A DNA stretch of 64,000 nt from Limnohabitans planktonicus II-D5 (GCF_001270065.2 NZ_LFYT02000021.1:1-64000); one strand, 5' to 3'. Shown: positions 52,719 through 62,252, counted from the first letter of the stretch. Translations and numbers: made by a program. Notes: a model not told the origin generated them from the sequence alone.

Positions 52719-53975
52719 TCAATGCTTGAGCTTGCGATACAGCGTGCGCAAGGTGACGCCTGCAATGTCGGCCGCTTTTTTCTTGTCGCCGTTGCAGTAC
52801 TCCACCAGCCGCGCAATGTAATCGCGCTCCTGCGCTTTCAGGGCCGTGAATGGCCCCATGCTTTCGTCTTCAGTCTCCATGGCCGCAACCCTGTCTTGCC
52901 AACTCGGGGGTTGAGGCGGGGCTTGAACCTGGCGTGAGCGGATGTCGGCCACCTTGGCCGATGGCCATGCTGGCTCGGACACGGGTTGAGCAGGCGCAGT
53001 TTGGGGGCCGATGTGGTAAGTCGTGCTGGCGTAAGCCGAATGGTTGGCACCCTGAAAAATCGGCTGCGGCGCGGCCACTTGCTGGTCGGGTTGAACGAAT
53101 GTGGGTGGGTTGTTCTGGGCCTGATCGATATAACCATTGAAGTCGGGCAGCATGGAGCGCTGCGACTTTTTTTCGATCACCCGTTCTGATTTGCTCGATG
53201 GCGTACCTGCGTGAATGGCCTGCACCACCTGCAAACCCGAATAGGACTGGGACTCGAAGGTGCCCACCAGGCGGTGGATGATGTTGCGAAGCTCCAGGAT
53301 ATTGGCTGTGTACTTGTGGTGACACAGCACCTCCATGGCCTCGGGGCTGAGTTGTTTGTGACGTCCCCCAGGGATCTCATGCAAGATGGAGTTGACCAGG
53401 TCTTCGATGTCTTCACGCCGTTCATTGAGCGATGGCGTGCGTATGGTCAGCGTGTTGATGTGGTGAAGCAAATCATTGCGGAACTTTCCGTGTTCCACCA
53501 TGGCCATCAGGTCCTGGCTGGATGAGGTGATCAAACGGAAGTCACTGTTGTAGGTGTCGCTGGAGTTGACCGGGGAATAGGTGTCGCTTTCCAAAAGGCG
53601 CAAAAGCAGGGTCTGGCTGGTGGACGGCAGTTCGCCAACCTCATGCAGGTACAGCGTGCCACCTTCGGCCAGAGACACCGCGCCTTGGCGCAATTGGTGG
53701 TTATGGGGGTTGAGTGAACCCAGCATCTCCAACTCGAACTTGCTTTCCTTGATGCCCAAGCAATCGATTTGAACAAAGTTGTGCGCGCTGCGGCCGCTGA
53801 CGTTGTGCACGGTGGTGGCCGATTGGCGCTTACCTGTGCCCACCTCGCCTGCGAGCAGTATAGGGTCGTCTGTCTGGCTGGCCATGTGCAGGCGTCGAAC
53901 GAAGCCATGAAAGGCCGCACTTGTGGGGCGCTTGGCAAGTGCCAGGACGGGATGGTCAGAGGTCAAGGGGGGCAT
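52719..53975 (-). CDS. Degenerate sigma-54-activator-like regulator with Fis HTH
   Basis: A 418-residue protein with a AAA+ domain (about 25-250) and a Fis-type helix-turn-helix at the end (YIARLVEYCNGDKKKAADIA then GVTLRTLYRKLKH). Walker A is GEVGTGKR. Walker B reads GGTLYLHEVGEL, with His for the first acidic residue of the usual LFLDEIGEL, and the sigma-54 contact motif GAFTGA is missing (the region reads LGSLNPHNHQLRQGAVS). It likely cannot hydrolyse ATP normally or activate sigma-54; a DNA-binding regulator is more probable. The linker is Pro/Gln-rich. It converges with the FimV-like gene. Confidence 0.85.
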   Translation of the reverse strand: MPPLTSDHPVLALAKRPTSAAFHGFVRRLHMASQTDDPILLAGEVGTGKRQSATTVHNVSGRSAHNFVQIDCLGIKESKFELEMLGSLNPHNHQLRQGAVSLAEGGTLYLHEVGELPSTSQTLLLRLLESDTYSPVNSSDTYNSDFRLITSSSQDLMAMVEHGKFRNDLLHHINTLTIRTPSLNERREDIEDLVNSILHEIPGGRHKQLSPEAMEVLCHHKYTANILELRNIIHRLVGTFESQSYSGLQVVQAIHAGTPSSKSERVIEKKSQRSMLPDFNGYIDQAQNNPPTFVQPDQQVAAPQPIFQGANHSAYASTTYHIGPQTAPAQPVSEPAWPSAKVADIRSRQVQAPPQPPSWQDRVAAMETEDESMGPFTALKAQERDYIARLVEYCNGDKKKAADIAGVTLRTLYRKLKH

Positions 53976-54000
53976 GCGGCTCACACGGCTGTTGATGTTT

Positions 54001-54016
54001 TTGTCAGTATTGACAA
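54001..54016. promoter_or_regulatory. Palindrome upstream of the degenerate regulator
   Basis: TTGTCAGTATTGACAA, 25 bases before the regulator start and extended by T on one side and AAT on the other. Matches 51367-51382 in 15 of 16 bases. Its place near the start fits autorepression. Confidence 0.6.
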
Positions 54017-54190
54017 ATTTTAATCGTAGCCACACAAAAAGTAAGGGGTTTTTAATTGAATATGTTGCGTGCAAGCCATGGTGTGAATGCGGATGGTCAA
54101 AGACAAAGAGGAAAAACAAAACAACTGGACTGAAGTGGTTTGAGATTCATGAATATGGCAATGAAGCTGATTTGGGGTTTGTTGGTGCGG

Positions 54191-54294
54191 GTAGGTCGGT
54201 ACGCCAAGAGTCCGACGCGGAACGCGCATCGTCAACGCTCACCATGCGGCAGGGGCTGGCAAGCAAACGTCGGGGTCATCGACCACCGACCTAC
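54191..54294. repeat. REP pair (BIME), first family
   Basis: GTAGGTCGG at 54191 and CCGACCTAC at 54286-54294, with a hairpin at each end (the first imperfect: GTCGGTACGCCAAGAGTCCGAC) and about 55 bases between. The terminal inverted repeats of the array units are not present. Confidence 0.85.
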
Positions 54295-54308
54295 GAGGTG
54301 GTGGTCTA

Positions 54309-54386
54309 GTAGGTCGGTACTCGAAGAGTCCGACGTTGTGGGCTTCGGCACATCCCCCACGTCGGGGTCTTCGACCACCGACCTAC
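54309..54386. repeat. REP pair (BIME), first family
   Basis: A second pair 15 bases after the first: GTAGGTCGGTACTCGAAGAG at 54309 and GGTCTTCGACCACCGACCTAC ending 54386, with a 25-base linker. The two pairs fill most of the intergenic region before the catabolic operon, whose promoter starts 30 bases later. Confidence 0.9.
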
Positions 54387-54416
54387 AGATACATCCTCGT
54401 AAGGGTTAACACCTGA

Positions 54417-54469
54417 TTGACAGACAAATGACTGGCGCAAATACTTCAAGCCTAAATTATCTAGGTCTT
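54417..54469 (+). promoter_or_regulatory. Promoter and candidate MarR operator of the catabolic operon
   Basis: TTGACA (54417-54422), 17 bases, AATACT (54440-54445) form a strong sigma-70 promoter, starting near 54452. An imperfect palindrome (AAG.CTA ... TAG..CTT, 54448-54469) covers the start site, where a MarR dimer would block transcription. The MarR gene of the operon is the natural candidate. Confidence 0.65.
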
Positions 54470-54508
54470 AAACAATTCCGCTGGGCGTCAAAGGCGAAAG
54501 GGACAACA

Positions 54509-56842
54509 ATGAAAATCGTGTGCATTGGCGGCGGTCCATCGGGCCTGTACTTTGCGTTGCTGATGAAAAAGCTTGGCCCCGACCATGACATCACGGTGGT
54601 CGAGCGCAACAAGCCCTACGACACCTTTGGTTGGGGCGTGGTTTTTTCCGACCAAACGCTGGAGAACATGCGCCAGTGGGACATCGAGACCGCAGCCGAA
54701 GTGGAGCAGGCCTTCAACCACTGGGACGACATCGAGCTGCACTTCAAGGACCGTGTGATCCGCTCGGGTGGTCACGGCTTTGTGGGCATTGGCCGCAAGA
54801 AACTGCTCAACATCCTGCAGGTGCGCTGCGAGCAGTTGGGCGTGAAGCTGCTTTTCGAGCAGGATGTGCAGTCCGATCTGGATTTTCCTGATGCCGATCT
54901 CATCATTGCCAGCGATGGCGTCAACTCGCGTGTGCGCAGCCGCATGCCTGAAGTGTTCCAACCAGACATCGTCACCCGTCCCAACCGTTTCATTTGGCTG
55001 GGTACCAACCGTCAGTACGACGCGTTCACCTTCTTGTTCGAGAAGACCGAGCACGGCTGGTTTCAGGCACACGTCTACAAATTTGACAAGCAGACCTCCA
55101 CCTTTATCGTCGAATGCCCCGAGCACGTCTGGCTGGCGCACGGGCTGGACAAAGCCGACCAAGATGCTTCGATCGCCTTCTGTGAAAAGCTCTTTGCCAA
55201 AAACCTGCAGGGCGAAAAGCTGATGACCAACGCCCGCCACCTGCGTGGCTCGGCATGGCTCAATTTTCAACGCGTCAAGTGCGCCAATTGGTCGCACTTC
55301 AACGGCAACAGCCATGTGGTGCTGATGGGCGACGCGGTGCACACCGCCCACTTTGCGATCGGCTCGGGCACCAAGCTCGCATTGGAAGACGCCATCGAGC
55401 TGGTGCGCCAGTTCAAGGCGCTGGGCGACACGGCTGATCGCATTCCGGAGGTGTTGAAACATTACCAAGCCGTGCGCGAGATCGATGTCATCCGCCTGCA
55501 AAACGCGGCCTGGAACGCGATGGAATGGTTCGAGGTTTGTGGCGAGCGCTACTGCGACCAGCTCGAACCCGAGCAGTTCATGTACTCCATGCTCACCCGC
55601 AGCCAGCGCATCAGCCACGAGAATTTGCGTCTGCGTGACAAAGCTTGGTTGGAAGGTTACGAGGCCTGGTTTGCAGGGCGCACGGCCACGCCAGGAATTC
55701 GCCCGCCGATGTTCACGCCATACACCCAGCGCTCGGTCACGCTCAAGAACCGTGTGGTGGTCTCGCCCATGGCGCAATACATGGCGGTCGATGGTCGCGT
55801 GGGAGATGACCACCTGGTGCACCTGGGCGCACGCGCCATGGGCGGCGCAGGGCTCGTGATGGTTGAGATGACCGCACCCAGCGCCGACGGCCGCATCACG
55901 CACGGCTGCCCGGGCCTGTGGAACGACACCCAAACGCAGGACTTCCAAGGCATCACCGACTGGGTGCATGCGAAGTCGGATGCAAAGATCGGCCTGCAGA
56001 TCGGTCACGCCGGACCCAAAGGCTCCACCTGCCGACCTTGGCAAGGTGCTGGCATGGACCAGCCTGTGCCAGCAGACGATGCCGAAGGCAACTGGCCCTT
56101 GCTGGCGGCCTCCGCCCAGCCCTATTTGCCGCAGGGCGATGTACCCCGCGCCATGACCCGTGCCGACATGGACCGCGTCACGGCCGACTTTGTGGCCTGC
56201 ACCCAACGCGCTGCCCAAGCAGGCTTTGACTGGCTGGAGTTGCACTGCGCGCACGGCTATTTGTTGTCGAGCTTCATCAGCCCGCTCACCAATCAACGCA
56301 CGGACGAGTACGGCGGCTCGCTCGCCAACCGCCTGCGCTATCCGCTCGAAGTGTTTGCCGCTGTGCGTGCTGCTTGGCCCAAAGACCTGCCCATGTCGGT
56401 GCGCATCTCGGCGCACGATTGGGTCGAAGGCGGTATCACACCCACCGATGCGGTTGAGATCGCCCGCGCCTTCAAGGCCGCAGGTGCCGACATGATCGAC
56501 TGCTCATCAGGCCAAGTCAGTGCGGAGCAAAAGCCCACTTACGGCCGCATGTACCAAACACCTTTTGCCGACCGCATCCGCCAGGAAGCAGGCATCGCCA
56601 CCATCGCAGTCGGTGCCATCAGTGAAGCCGACCACGTCAACAGCATCTTGGCCGCAGGCCGTGCCGATTTGTGCGCTGTGGCCCGCCCGCACTTGGCCAA
56701 CCCGGCTTGGACGCTGACCGAAGCGGCGCGCATCGGCTTCAAAGACGTGGCTTGGCCGCGTGCTTACGTGTCGGGCAAGCCGCAGCTTGAAGCGGGCTTT
56801 GCCCGTGAGCGTGCGTTGCAGACCGCAAGCACGGGGGATTGA
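54509..56842 (+). CDS. 2-aminobenzoyl-CoA monooxygenase/reductase-type bifunctional flavoenzyme
   Basis: A 777-residue fusion. Residues 1-390 are an FAD aromatic hydroxylase: GGGPSG near the start, [10 protein letters not shown], and [20 protein letters not shown]. Residues about 400-770 are an old-yellow-enzyme domain: [54 protein letters not shown]. This domain pair is that of 2-aminobenzoyl-CoA monooxygenase/reductase (Azoarcus evansii) and of enzymes labelled salicylyl-CoA 5-hydroxylase. It would hydroxylate and reduce the ring of the CoA thioester. First gene of the operon; ATG 54509 fits the FAD fold. Confidence 0.9.
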   Translation: MKIVCIGGGPSGLYFALLMKKLGPDHDITVVERNKPYDTFGWGVVFSDQTLENMRQWDIETAAEVEQAFNHWDDIELHFKDRVIRSGGHGFVGIGRKKLLNILQVRCEQLGVKLLFEQDVQSDLDFPDADLIIASDGVNSRVRSRMPEVFQPDIVTRPNRFIWLGTNRQYDAFTFLFEKTEHGWFQAHVYKFDKQTSTFIVECPEHVWLAHGLDKADQDASIAFCEKLFAKNLQGEKLMTNARHLRGSAWLNFQRVKCANWSHFNGNSHVVLMGDAVHTAHFAIGSGTKLALEDAIELVRQFKALGDTADRIPEVLKHYQAVREIDVIRLQNAAWNAMEWFEVCGERYCDQLEPEQFMYSMLTRSQRISHENLRLRDKAWLEGYEAWFAGRTATPGIRPPMFTPYTQRSVTLKNRVVVSPMAQYMAVDGRVGDDHLVHLGARAMGGAGLVMVEMTAPSADGRITHGCPGLWNDTQTQDFQGITDWVHAKSDAKIGLQIGHAGPKGSTCRPWQGAGMDQPVPADDAEGNWPLLAASAQPYLPQGDVPRAMTRADMDRVTADFVACTQRAAQAGFDWLELHCAHGYLLSSFISPLTNQRTDEYGGSLANRLRYPLEVFAAVRAAWPKDLPMSVRISAHDWVEGGITPTDAVEIARAFKAAGADMIDCSSGQVSAEQKPTYGRMYQTPFADRIRQEAGIATIAVGAISEADHVNSILAAGRADLCAVARPHLANPAWTLTEAARIGFKDVAWPRAYVSGKPQLEAGFARERALQTASTGD

Positions 56843-56871
56843 GATGCGTCACCCAGCTTCGGGAATGTCTT

Positions 56872-56942
56872 GTAGGAGCCAGCCTGCTGGCGATCAAGTC
56901 GGTTGTTGCGCAGCAAGCCATCGCTTGCAGGCAAGCTCCTAC
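56872..56942. repeat. REP pair, second family
   Basis: GTAGGAGCCAGCCTGCTGGC at 56872 and TTGCAGGCAAGCTCCTAC ending 56942. GTAG head and CTAC tail frame two hairpins, the same design as the first family but a different stem sequence. It lies between two co-oriented genes of the catabolic operon. Confidence 0.85.
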
Positions 56943-56958
56943 AACTTATGGAGGGTTC

Positions 56959-57756
56959 ATGAATAACCGCCACGCCCTCATCACAGGCGCGGGCGCAGGC
57001 ATTGGCGCAGCCATCGCGCTGCAGCTTGCGCAAGCGGGTTGCCGCCTGACCCTGTGTGGCCGCTCGCAAGACACCTTGCAAGCCCAAGCCGAAGCCCTGC
57101 ACGCGCAAGTGTCCGATGTGGCGGTGTTGATCGCGCCCATGGACGTGGCCGATGAACACGCCGTGCAAGCGGCGGTGCAGCAGGCGCAGGCCCGCTTTGG
57201 CCCTGTGAACATCCTGGTCAACAACGCAGGTCAGGCGAGCAGCCAGCCCTTTGCCAAGACCGATGCCGCGCTGTGGCAGCAGATGCTGAACGTCAACCTC
57301 ACGGGCACTTACCACAGCATCCAGGCGGTGCTGCCGGGCATGCTTGAAGCCGCCAGCGAACAAGGGGGTGGCACGCCCGGGCGCATCATCAACATCGCCA
57401 GCACAGCAGGCCTCCAAGGCTACGCCTATGTGAGCGCCTATGTGGCCGCCAAACACGGCGTGGTCGGACTGACCAAAGCATTGGCGCTGGAACTGGCGCG
57501 CAAGAACGTGACCGTGAACGCCATTTGCCCCGGCTACACCGAAACCGACATCGTGCGCGAAGCCGTACAAAACATCGTGAGCAAAACCGGCAAGACCGAA
57601 GCGCAAGCCCGCCAAGCGCTGGCCGCCAGAAACCCTCAGCAGCGCCTGGTGCAGCCGCAAGAAGTCGCCCAAAGCGTGTTGTGGTTGTGCGCTGCAGGCA
57701 GCGACGCGATCAACGGCCAAGCCATTGCCATCGACGGCGGGGAGTTGGCAGGATGA
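56959..57756 (+). CDS. SDR-family dehydrogenase of the catabolic operon
   Basis: A 265-residue classical SDR. TGAGAGIG (cofactor), NNAG, the catalytic serine in INIASTAGLQ, the YVAAKHG active pair and NAICPGYTETDIV are intact. Within the operon it may oxidise a hydroxyacyl-CoA ring intermediate, in the style of beta-oxidation. GGAGGG precedes the ATG. It ends in a ATGA overlap with marR. Confidence 0.88.
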   Translation: MNNRHALITGAGAGIGAAIALQLAQAGCRLTLCGRSQDTLQAQAEALHAQVSDVAVLIAPMDVADEHAVQAAVQQAQARFGPVNILVNNAGQASSQPFAKTDAALWQQMLNVNLTGTYHSIQAVLPGMLEAASEQGGGTPGRIINIASTAGLQGYAYVSAYVAAKHGVVGLTKALALELARKNVTVNAICPGYTETDIVREAVQNIVSKTGKTEAQARQALAARNPQQRLVQPQEVAQSVLWLCAAGSDAINGQAIAIDGGELAG

Positions 57757-58370
57757 ACAACATGACTGACATGGAAGTGCGCGCGCACGCCGATCACCAC
57801 GCCTCGCTGCGCCTGTGGCTGCGACTGTTGTCGTGCACCACCCGCATCGAAGACACGATCCGACAACGCCTGCGCGAACAGTTTGACATCACGCTGCCGC
57901 GCTTTGACCTGATGGCGCAACTCGAGCGTGAGCCGCAAGGCCTGTCGATGAGCGAGCTCTCGCGCCGCATGATGGTCACGGGTGGCAACGTCACCAGCAT
58001 CGTGGACCAGCTGGAAAAAGAACAACTGGTGCAGCGGCAAATGCAGGCCAGCGACCGCCGCTCCTACACCGTCAGTCTGACCGAGGCCGGGCGTACTGCT
58101 TTCGCGTCCATGGCGCAGGCCCACGAGGGGTGGGTCGTCGAGCTGCTGTCGCCGCTGGCCGAACAAGAACAAACACAACTGCATCAACTGCTGGGCGCTT
58201 TGAAGTCCGGCACCCCCACCGCAAACAACAGCGCCCTTCGTAGGTCGGTGGTCGAAGACCCCGACGTGGGTCGCGCAGGCCTTGGCGCTGAACGCGGGCC
58301 GCAGGGGGTATTCACGCCCTTGTCGGACTCTTCGAGTGCCGACCTACCCAATCCTAAGGAGACAAAATGA
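57753..58370 (+). CDS. MarR-family regulator with REP-encoded C-terminal tail
   Basis: A 205-residue protein. Residues 10-155 are a normal MarR fold: [20 protein letters not shown], the recognition region [20 protein letters not shown], and the wing [17 protein letters not shown]. The last ~40 residues (163-198) are translated from a REP pair (58240-58347) and read [11 protein letters not shown] ... [10 protein letters not shown], so the protein is about 45 residues longer than usual. The stop overlaps the next start (ATGA). It probably represses the operon promoter and responds to an aryl-CoA. Confidence 0.9.
   Translation: MNNMTDMEVRAHADHHASLRLWLRLLSCTTRIEDTIRQRLREQFDITLPRFDLMAQLEREPQGLSMSELSRRMMVTGGNVTSIVDQLEKEQLVQRQMQASDRRSYTVSLTEAGRTAFASMAQAHEGWVVELLSPLAEQEQTQLHQLLGALKSGTPTANNSALRRSVVEDPDVGRAGLGAERGPQGVFTPLSDSSSADLPNPKETK
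58240..58347 (+). repeat. REP pair inside the marR 3' end
   Basis: GTAGGTCGGTGGTCGAAGAC at 58240, linker of about 60 bases, then GTCGGACTCTTCGAGTGCCGACCTAC ending at 58347. It is fully inside the marR reading frame. Eight bases after it comes the ribosome site of the next gene. Confidence 0.93.
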
Positions 58371-59227
58371 GCCAACGCTACCTGCCCGGCCAGCCGCACC
58401 AGCTGCCTCGCCACAACCAGCCCATGGCCGGGTACCAGCCAGAGCATTTCTTGCTGTCCGTCAAAGACGGTGTGGCCACCGTGAGTCTGAACCGCCCCGA
58501 GCGCAAGAACCCGTTGTCGTTTGATTCGTACGCCGAGCTGCGTGACTTTTTCCGCGCCTTGCCCTATGCACCTGACATCCACGCCGTGGTCATCACGGGT
58601 GAGGGCGGCAACTTCTGCTCGGGTGGTGACGTGCACGAGATCATCGGCCCGCTCACCCAACTCGACATGCCCGGCCTCTTGGCCTTCACCCGCATGACGG
58701 GCGACTTGGTCAAGGCCATGCGCGCCTGTCCGCAGCCCATCATCGCGGCGATCGACGGCGTGTGCGCGGGCGCAGGCGCGATCCTGGCCATGGCCTCAGA
58801 CCTGCGTTACGGCACCGAGCGCAGCAAGACCTACTTTTTGTTCAACAAGGTCGGCTTGGCTGGTTGCGACATGGGCGCGTGCGCGCTCTTGCCGCGCATC
58901 ATCGGCCAAGGGCGAGCGAGCGAGTTGCTCTTCACCGGGCGGGGCCTGGGCGCGCTGGAAGCCGAGCGCTGGGGTTTTTACAACCGCGTGTGCGAGGCAG
59001 GCACAGTGCTGGCCGATGCGCAAGCCATCGCCGCCCAGCTGGTGGCAGGCCCCACCTTTGCCAACGGCATCACCAAAAAGATGCTGCAACAAGAATGGAA
59101 CATGGGCGTGGACGAAGCCATCGAGGCCGAAGCCCAGGCCCAAGCCATCTGCATGGCCACCAACGACTTCCACCGGGCGTACCACGCCTTTGTGGCCAAG
59201 CAAACGCCCGTGTTTGAAGGGGACTGA
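58367..59227 (+). CDS. Enoyl-CoA hydratase/isomerase family protein
   Basis: A 286-residue crotonase-fold protein. Oxyanion loops are [12 protein letters not shown] and [15 protein letters not shown]. In place of the first catalytic glutamate (QPEI in rat hydratase) it has [14 protein letters not shown], with an aspartate nearby; the second region ASELLFTGR keeps Glu. So it may be a hydratase, a hydrolase or ring-opening enzyme rather than a plain enoyl hydratase. AAGGAG precedes the ATG, which overlaps the marR stop. Confidence 0.88.
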   Translation: MSQRYLPGQPHQLPRHNQPMAGYQPEHFLLSVKDGVATVSLNRPERKNPLSFDSYAELRDFFRALPYAPDIHAVVITGEGGNFCSGGDVHEIIGPLTQLDMPGLLAFTRMTGDLVKAMRACPQPIIAAIDGVCAGAGAILAMASDLRYGTERSKTYFLFNKVGLAGCDMGACALLPRIIGQGRASELLFTGRGLGALEAERWGFYNRVCEAGTVLADAQAIAAQLVAGPTFANGITKKMLQQEWNMGVDEAIEAEAQAQAICMATNDFHRAYHAFVAKQTPVFEGD

Positions 59228-59230
59228 GCC

Positions 59231-60415
59231 ATGTCAAATCACACAGCCACTCACCCGCCAGAACTCGACTGGCCTTTCTTTGACGACAGCCACCGCGACT
59301 TCAAAGTGCGCTTGGACACTTGGTGTCAAGAGCACCTGGCCCACGCCCATCACGACGAAAGCCGAGATGCCGTAGACGCTGAATGCATCCGTCTGGTGCG
59401 CCTGCTGGGCAGCGGCGGCTGGCTCAAGCATGCGGTGTCTGGCACGGCCTATGGCGCAGCGTCGGATGTGATCGACACCCGCCAGCTCTGCCTGCTGCGC
59501 GAAACACTGGCTTTTCACAACGGCTTGTCTGACTTCGCGTTTGCCATGCAGGGCTTGGGCACAGGGGCCATCAGCCTCATGGGTACGGCCGATCAAAAGC
59601 AGCGCTACCTGGCGCGTGTGGCGTCGGGCCAGGCCTTGAGCGCTTTTGCCTTGAGCGAGCCCGATGCAGGCTCGGATGTGGCCGCCATGCAGTGCAGCGC
59701 CACTGCCACGGCAGACGGCTATGTGCTCAACGGCCGCAAGACCTGGATCAGCAACGGCGGCATTGCCGACTTTTATGTGGTGTTCGCCCGTACGGGCGAA
59801 GCGCCCGGCGCACGCGGCATCACGGCTTTCATTGTCGATGCCGACACGCCCGGTCTGTCGATTGAAGAGCGCATCGACGTGGTCGCACCGCACCCGTTGG
59901 CCACGCTCAAGTTTGATAACTGCAAGGTCGCTGCCAACCAGCGCATTGGCGAAGCGGGCCAGGGCTTCAAGGTCGCCATGGCCACGCTCGACGTGTTCCG
60001 CACCTCGGTGGCGGCGGCCGCGTTGGGTTTTGGGCGGCGTGCGCTGCACGAGTCCATCAGCTGGGCGCGTTCACGCAAGATGTTTGGCCAAACCTTGGGC
60101 GACTTTCAGATCACCCAGACCAAGATCGCGCAGATGGCCACCATGCTGGACGCGGCCACGCTCTTGACGTACCGCGCCGCTTGGCTGCGTGACCAAGGCG
60201 GTCGCATCACCCGCGAAGCGGCCATGGCCAAGATGACCGCCACCGAAAACGCCCAGCAGATCATCGACATGGCGGTGCAGATGCACGGCGGCATGGGTGT
60301 GAAAAAAGGTGTGATGGTGGAGTCGTTGTACCGCGAGATCCGAGCGCTGCGCATTTACGAAGGGGCGACGGAAGTGCAGCAGTTGATCATTGGCAAGGAT
60401 GTGTTGAAGGGCTGA
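59231..60415 (+). CDS. Acyl-CoA dehydrogenase
   Basis: A 394-residue flavoprotein. [20 protein letters not shown] and [19 protein letters not shown] bind FAD, and the catalytic glutamate lies in [16 protein letters not shown]. The class is short/medium-chain type. In the operon it could dehydrogenate a cyclic acyl-CoA made by the first enzyme. Three bases separate it from the hydratase gene. Confidence 0.9.
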   Translation: MSNHTATHPPELDWPFFDDSHRDFKVRLDTWCQEHLAHAHHDESRDAVDAECIRLVRLLGSGGWLKHAVSGTAYGAASDVIDTRQLCLLRETLAFHNGLSDFAFAMQGLGTGAISLMGTADQKQRYLARVASGQALSAFALSEPDAGSDVAAMQCSATATADGYVLNGRKTWISNGGIADFYVVFARTGEAPGARGITAFIVDADTPGLSIEERIDVVAPHPLATLKFDNCKVAANQRIGEAGQGFKVAMATLDVFRTSVAAAALGFGRRALHESISWARSRKMFGQTLGDFQITQTKIAQMATMLDAATLLTYRAAWLRDQGGRITREAAMAKMTATENAQQIIDMAVQMHGGMGVKKGVMVESLYREIRALRIYEGATEVQQLIIGKDVLKG

Positions 60416-60440
60416 TGGTTCGATGCGGCTGATCGGGTGA

Positions 60441-60524
60441 GCTGCCGAGGGGCCCCGGGGGCGGGGGCCTCATGCTGCGGGGGTACGCAGAAATCGGCCC
60501 CCGCCCCCGGGGCCCCTCGACAGC
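60441..60524. repeat. Large G+C-rich perfect hairpin
   Basis: A 29-base arm (60441-60469) is repeated inverted at 60496-60524 with one mismatch, around a 26-base loop. The arms are almost only G and C, giving extreme stability. There is no T-run. It lies between the dehydrogenase and ligase genes, so it may cut expression of the ligase or protect the upstream mRNA end. Confidence 0.85.
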
Positions 60525-60572
60525 GTGGTGCGGCAAGCGCTGCACAGTAGAAATAAAAAAGGAGACAAGGAC

Positions 60573-62252
60573 ATGAAGGACTGGAACCAACTGCTGCCCA
60601 GCAGCCACACCGACACCTTTGCGCGTGACCGGCTGCCGCCGAAGGACCAATTGCCTGTGTTCATGGCGGATCGGCCCGAGCTGGATTACCCGAACCAGAT
60701 CAACTGCGCGGTGGAACTGGTGGATCGGCATGTGCGCGAAGGTCGAGGCGATCGCATCGCGCTGCATGGCGTGAGTGATTTCAACAAGGGCGGCGGCGAC
60801 TTCAGTTGGACCTATGCGCAGTTGCAAGACAAGAGCAACCGCATCGCCCAGGTGCTGACCCTCGACATGGGCCTCGTGCCCGGCAACCGCATTTTGCTGC
60901 GCGGAGGCAATAGCCCCATGATGGCTGCTTGCTTGCTGGGCGCACTCAAGGCCGGGCTGGTGGCGGTGCCAACCATGCCGCTGCTGCGTGCGGGCGAGTT
61001 GGCGCAGATCATCGACAAAGCCCAAGTCAGCGCCGCCCTGTGCGACAGCCTGCTGGCCGACGAACTGCAGCACTGCATGACGCCCGGGCACGTCAGCCAC
61101 ATGGCCAGCTTGCAGCAGCTGGTGCAGTTCCGCAGCGATGCCCCTGATGGCCTGGAGCAGCGCATGGAGCAGCAAAGTGGCGCGTACACCGCCTACCCCA
61201 CGAGCCGCGATGACGTGTGCCTGATTGCGTTCACAAGTGGCACCACAGGCAAACCCAAAGGAACCATGCACTTCCACCGCGATGTGCTGGCCATGTGCGA
61301 TTTGTTCCCGCGCCACATCTTGCAGATGAACGAGAACGATGTGGTGTGCGGCACGCCGCCCATCGCATTCACTTTCGGGTTGGGTGGTTTGTTGGCCTTT
61401 CCGCTGCGCTATGGCGCGAGCACCGTGCTGCTCGAAAAGCACACGCCCGAGACCTTGATGCAGACCATTGCCAAGTACCGCGCCACGCAGTGCTACACCG
61501 CGCCCACCATGTACCGCCAGATGGCGACGCTGGCCAAAGGCGTTGACCTCTCCAGCCTCAAGCACCCTGTGTCGGCAGGCGAGGCCTTGCCCGACGCCAC
61601 CCGCCAGCTGTGGAAGCAGGCCACAGGCATCGAGATGACCGATGGCATTGGCGGCACAGAAGTGATCCACATCTACATCTCGAGTGCGGGCGCGCATGTG
61701 CGCCCCGGCAGCATTGGCCAAGTGGTGCCCGGCTATGTGGCGCAAATTGTGGGCGACGACATGCAACCTGTGCCGCCCGGCACCGTGGGGCGCCTGGCCG
61801 TGCGCGGCCCCACAGGCTGCAAATACCTGGCCGACCCGCGCCAACAAGACTATGTGAAAGACGGCTGGAACCTGCCCGGCGACACCTTTGTCATGGACGC
61901 CGACGGCTACTTCAGCTACCAGGCACGCAACGACGACATGATCATCTCGGCGGGCTACAACATCGCAGGCCCTGAGGTGGAAGGCGCTTTGCTGCAACAC
62001 CCGGCCGTGGCCGAATGCGGCGTGGTCGGCATGCCCGACGAAGACCGTGGTCACATCGTGCAGGCCTATGTCGTGCTCAAGCCCGGCCACACGGGCGACG
62101 CGACCATGGAAAAAGCACTGCAAGAGCACGTCAAACAAACCATCGCCCCATTCAAGTACCCGCGCAAGGTGGTCTTTTTGGACGCCTTGCCCCGCACCGA
62201 AACCGGCAAACTGCAGCGCTTCAAGCTGCGTCAAATTTCAGTCAACAAATAA
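60573..62252 (+). CDS. Aryl-CoA ligase (2-aminobenzoate/benzoate-CoA ligase type)
   Basis: A 559-residue AMP-forming acyl-CoA synthetase. The P-loop is FTSGTTGKPKGTMHFHR, the hinge region RNDDMIISAGYNIAG and the catalytic lysine PRTETGKLQRF. The overall pattern (GLGGLLAFPLRYGAS, EALPDATRQLWKQATGIEMT) is that of benzoate-CoA ligases. With the aminobenzoyl-CoA monooxygenase in the same operon, 2-aminobenzoate is the probable acid. AAAAAGGAG lies upstream of the ATG. Confidence 0.9.
   Translation: MKDWNQLLPSSHTDTFARDRLPPKDQLPVFMADRPELDYPNQINCAVELVDRHVREGRGDRIALHGVSDFNKGGGDFSWTYAQLQDKSNRIAQVLTLDMGLVPGNRILLRGGNSPMMAACLLGALKAGLVAVPTMPLLRAGELAQIIDKAQVSAALCDSLLADELQHCMTPGHVSHMASLQQLVQFRSDAPDGLEQRMEQQSGAYTAYPTSRDDVCLIAFTSGTTGKPKGTMHFHRDVLAMCDLFPRHILQMNENDVVCGTPPIAFTFGLGGLLAFPLRYGASTVLLEKHTPETLMQTIAKYRATQCYTAPTMYRQMATLAKGVDLSSLKHPVSAGEALPDATRQLWKQATGIEMTDGIGGTEVIHIYISSAGAHVRPGSIGQVVPGYVAQIVGDDMQPVPPGTVGRLAVRGPTGCKYLADPRQQDYVKDGWNLPGDTFVMDADGYFSYQARNDDMIISAGYNIAGPEVEGALLQHPAVAECGVVGMPDEDRGHIVQAYVVLKPGHTGDATMEKALQEHVKQTIAPFKYPRKVVFLDALPRTETGKLQRFKLRQISVNK

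Noticed and set aside
54488-56416. 642-codon antisense frame opposite the monooxygenase/reductase, and 615 codons opposite the ligase (60387-62234)
   Set aside because: Same reason; the sense genes have complete catalytic motifs.
56839-56958. N-terminal extension of the SDR gene to 56839
   Set aside because: The added residues are encoded by a REP pair; GGAGGG and the Rossmann start place the true start at 56959.
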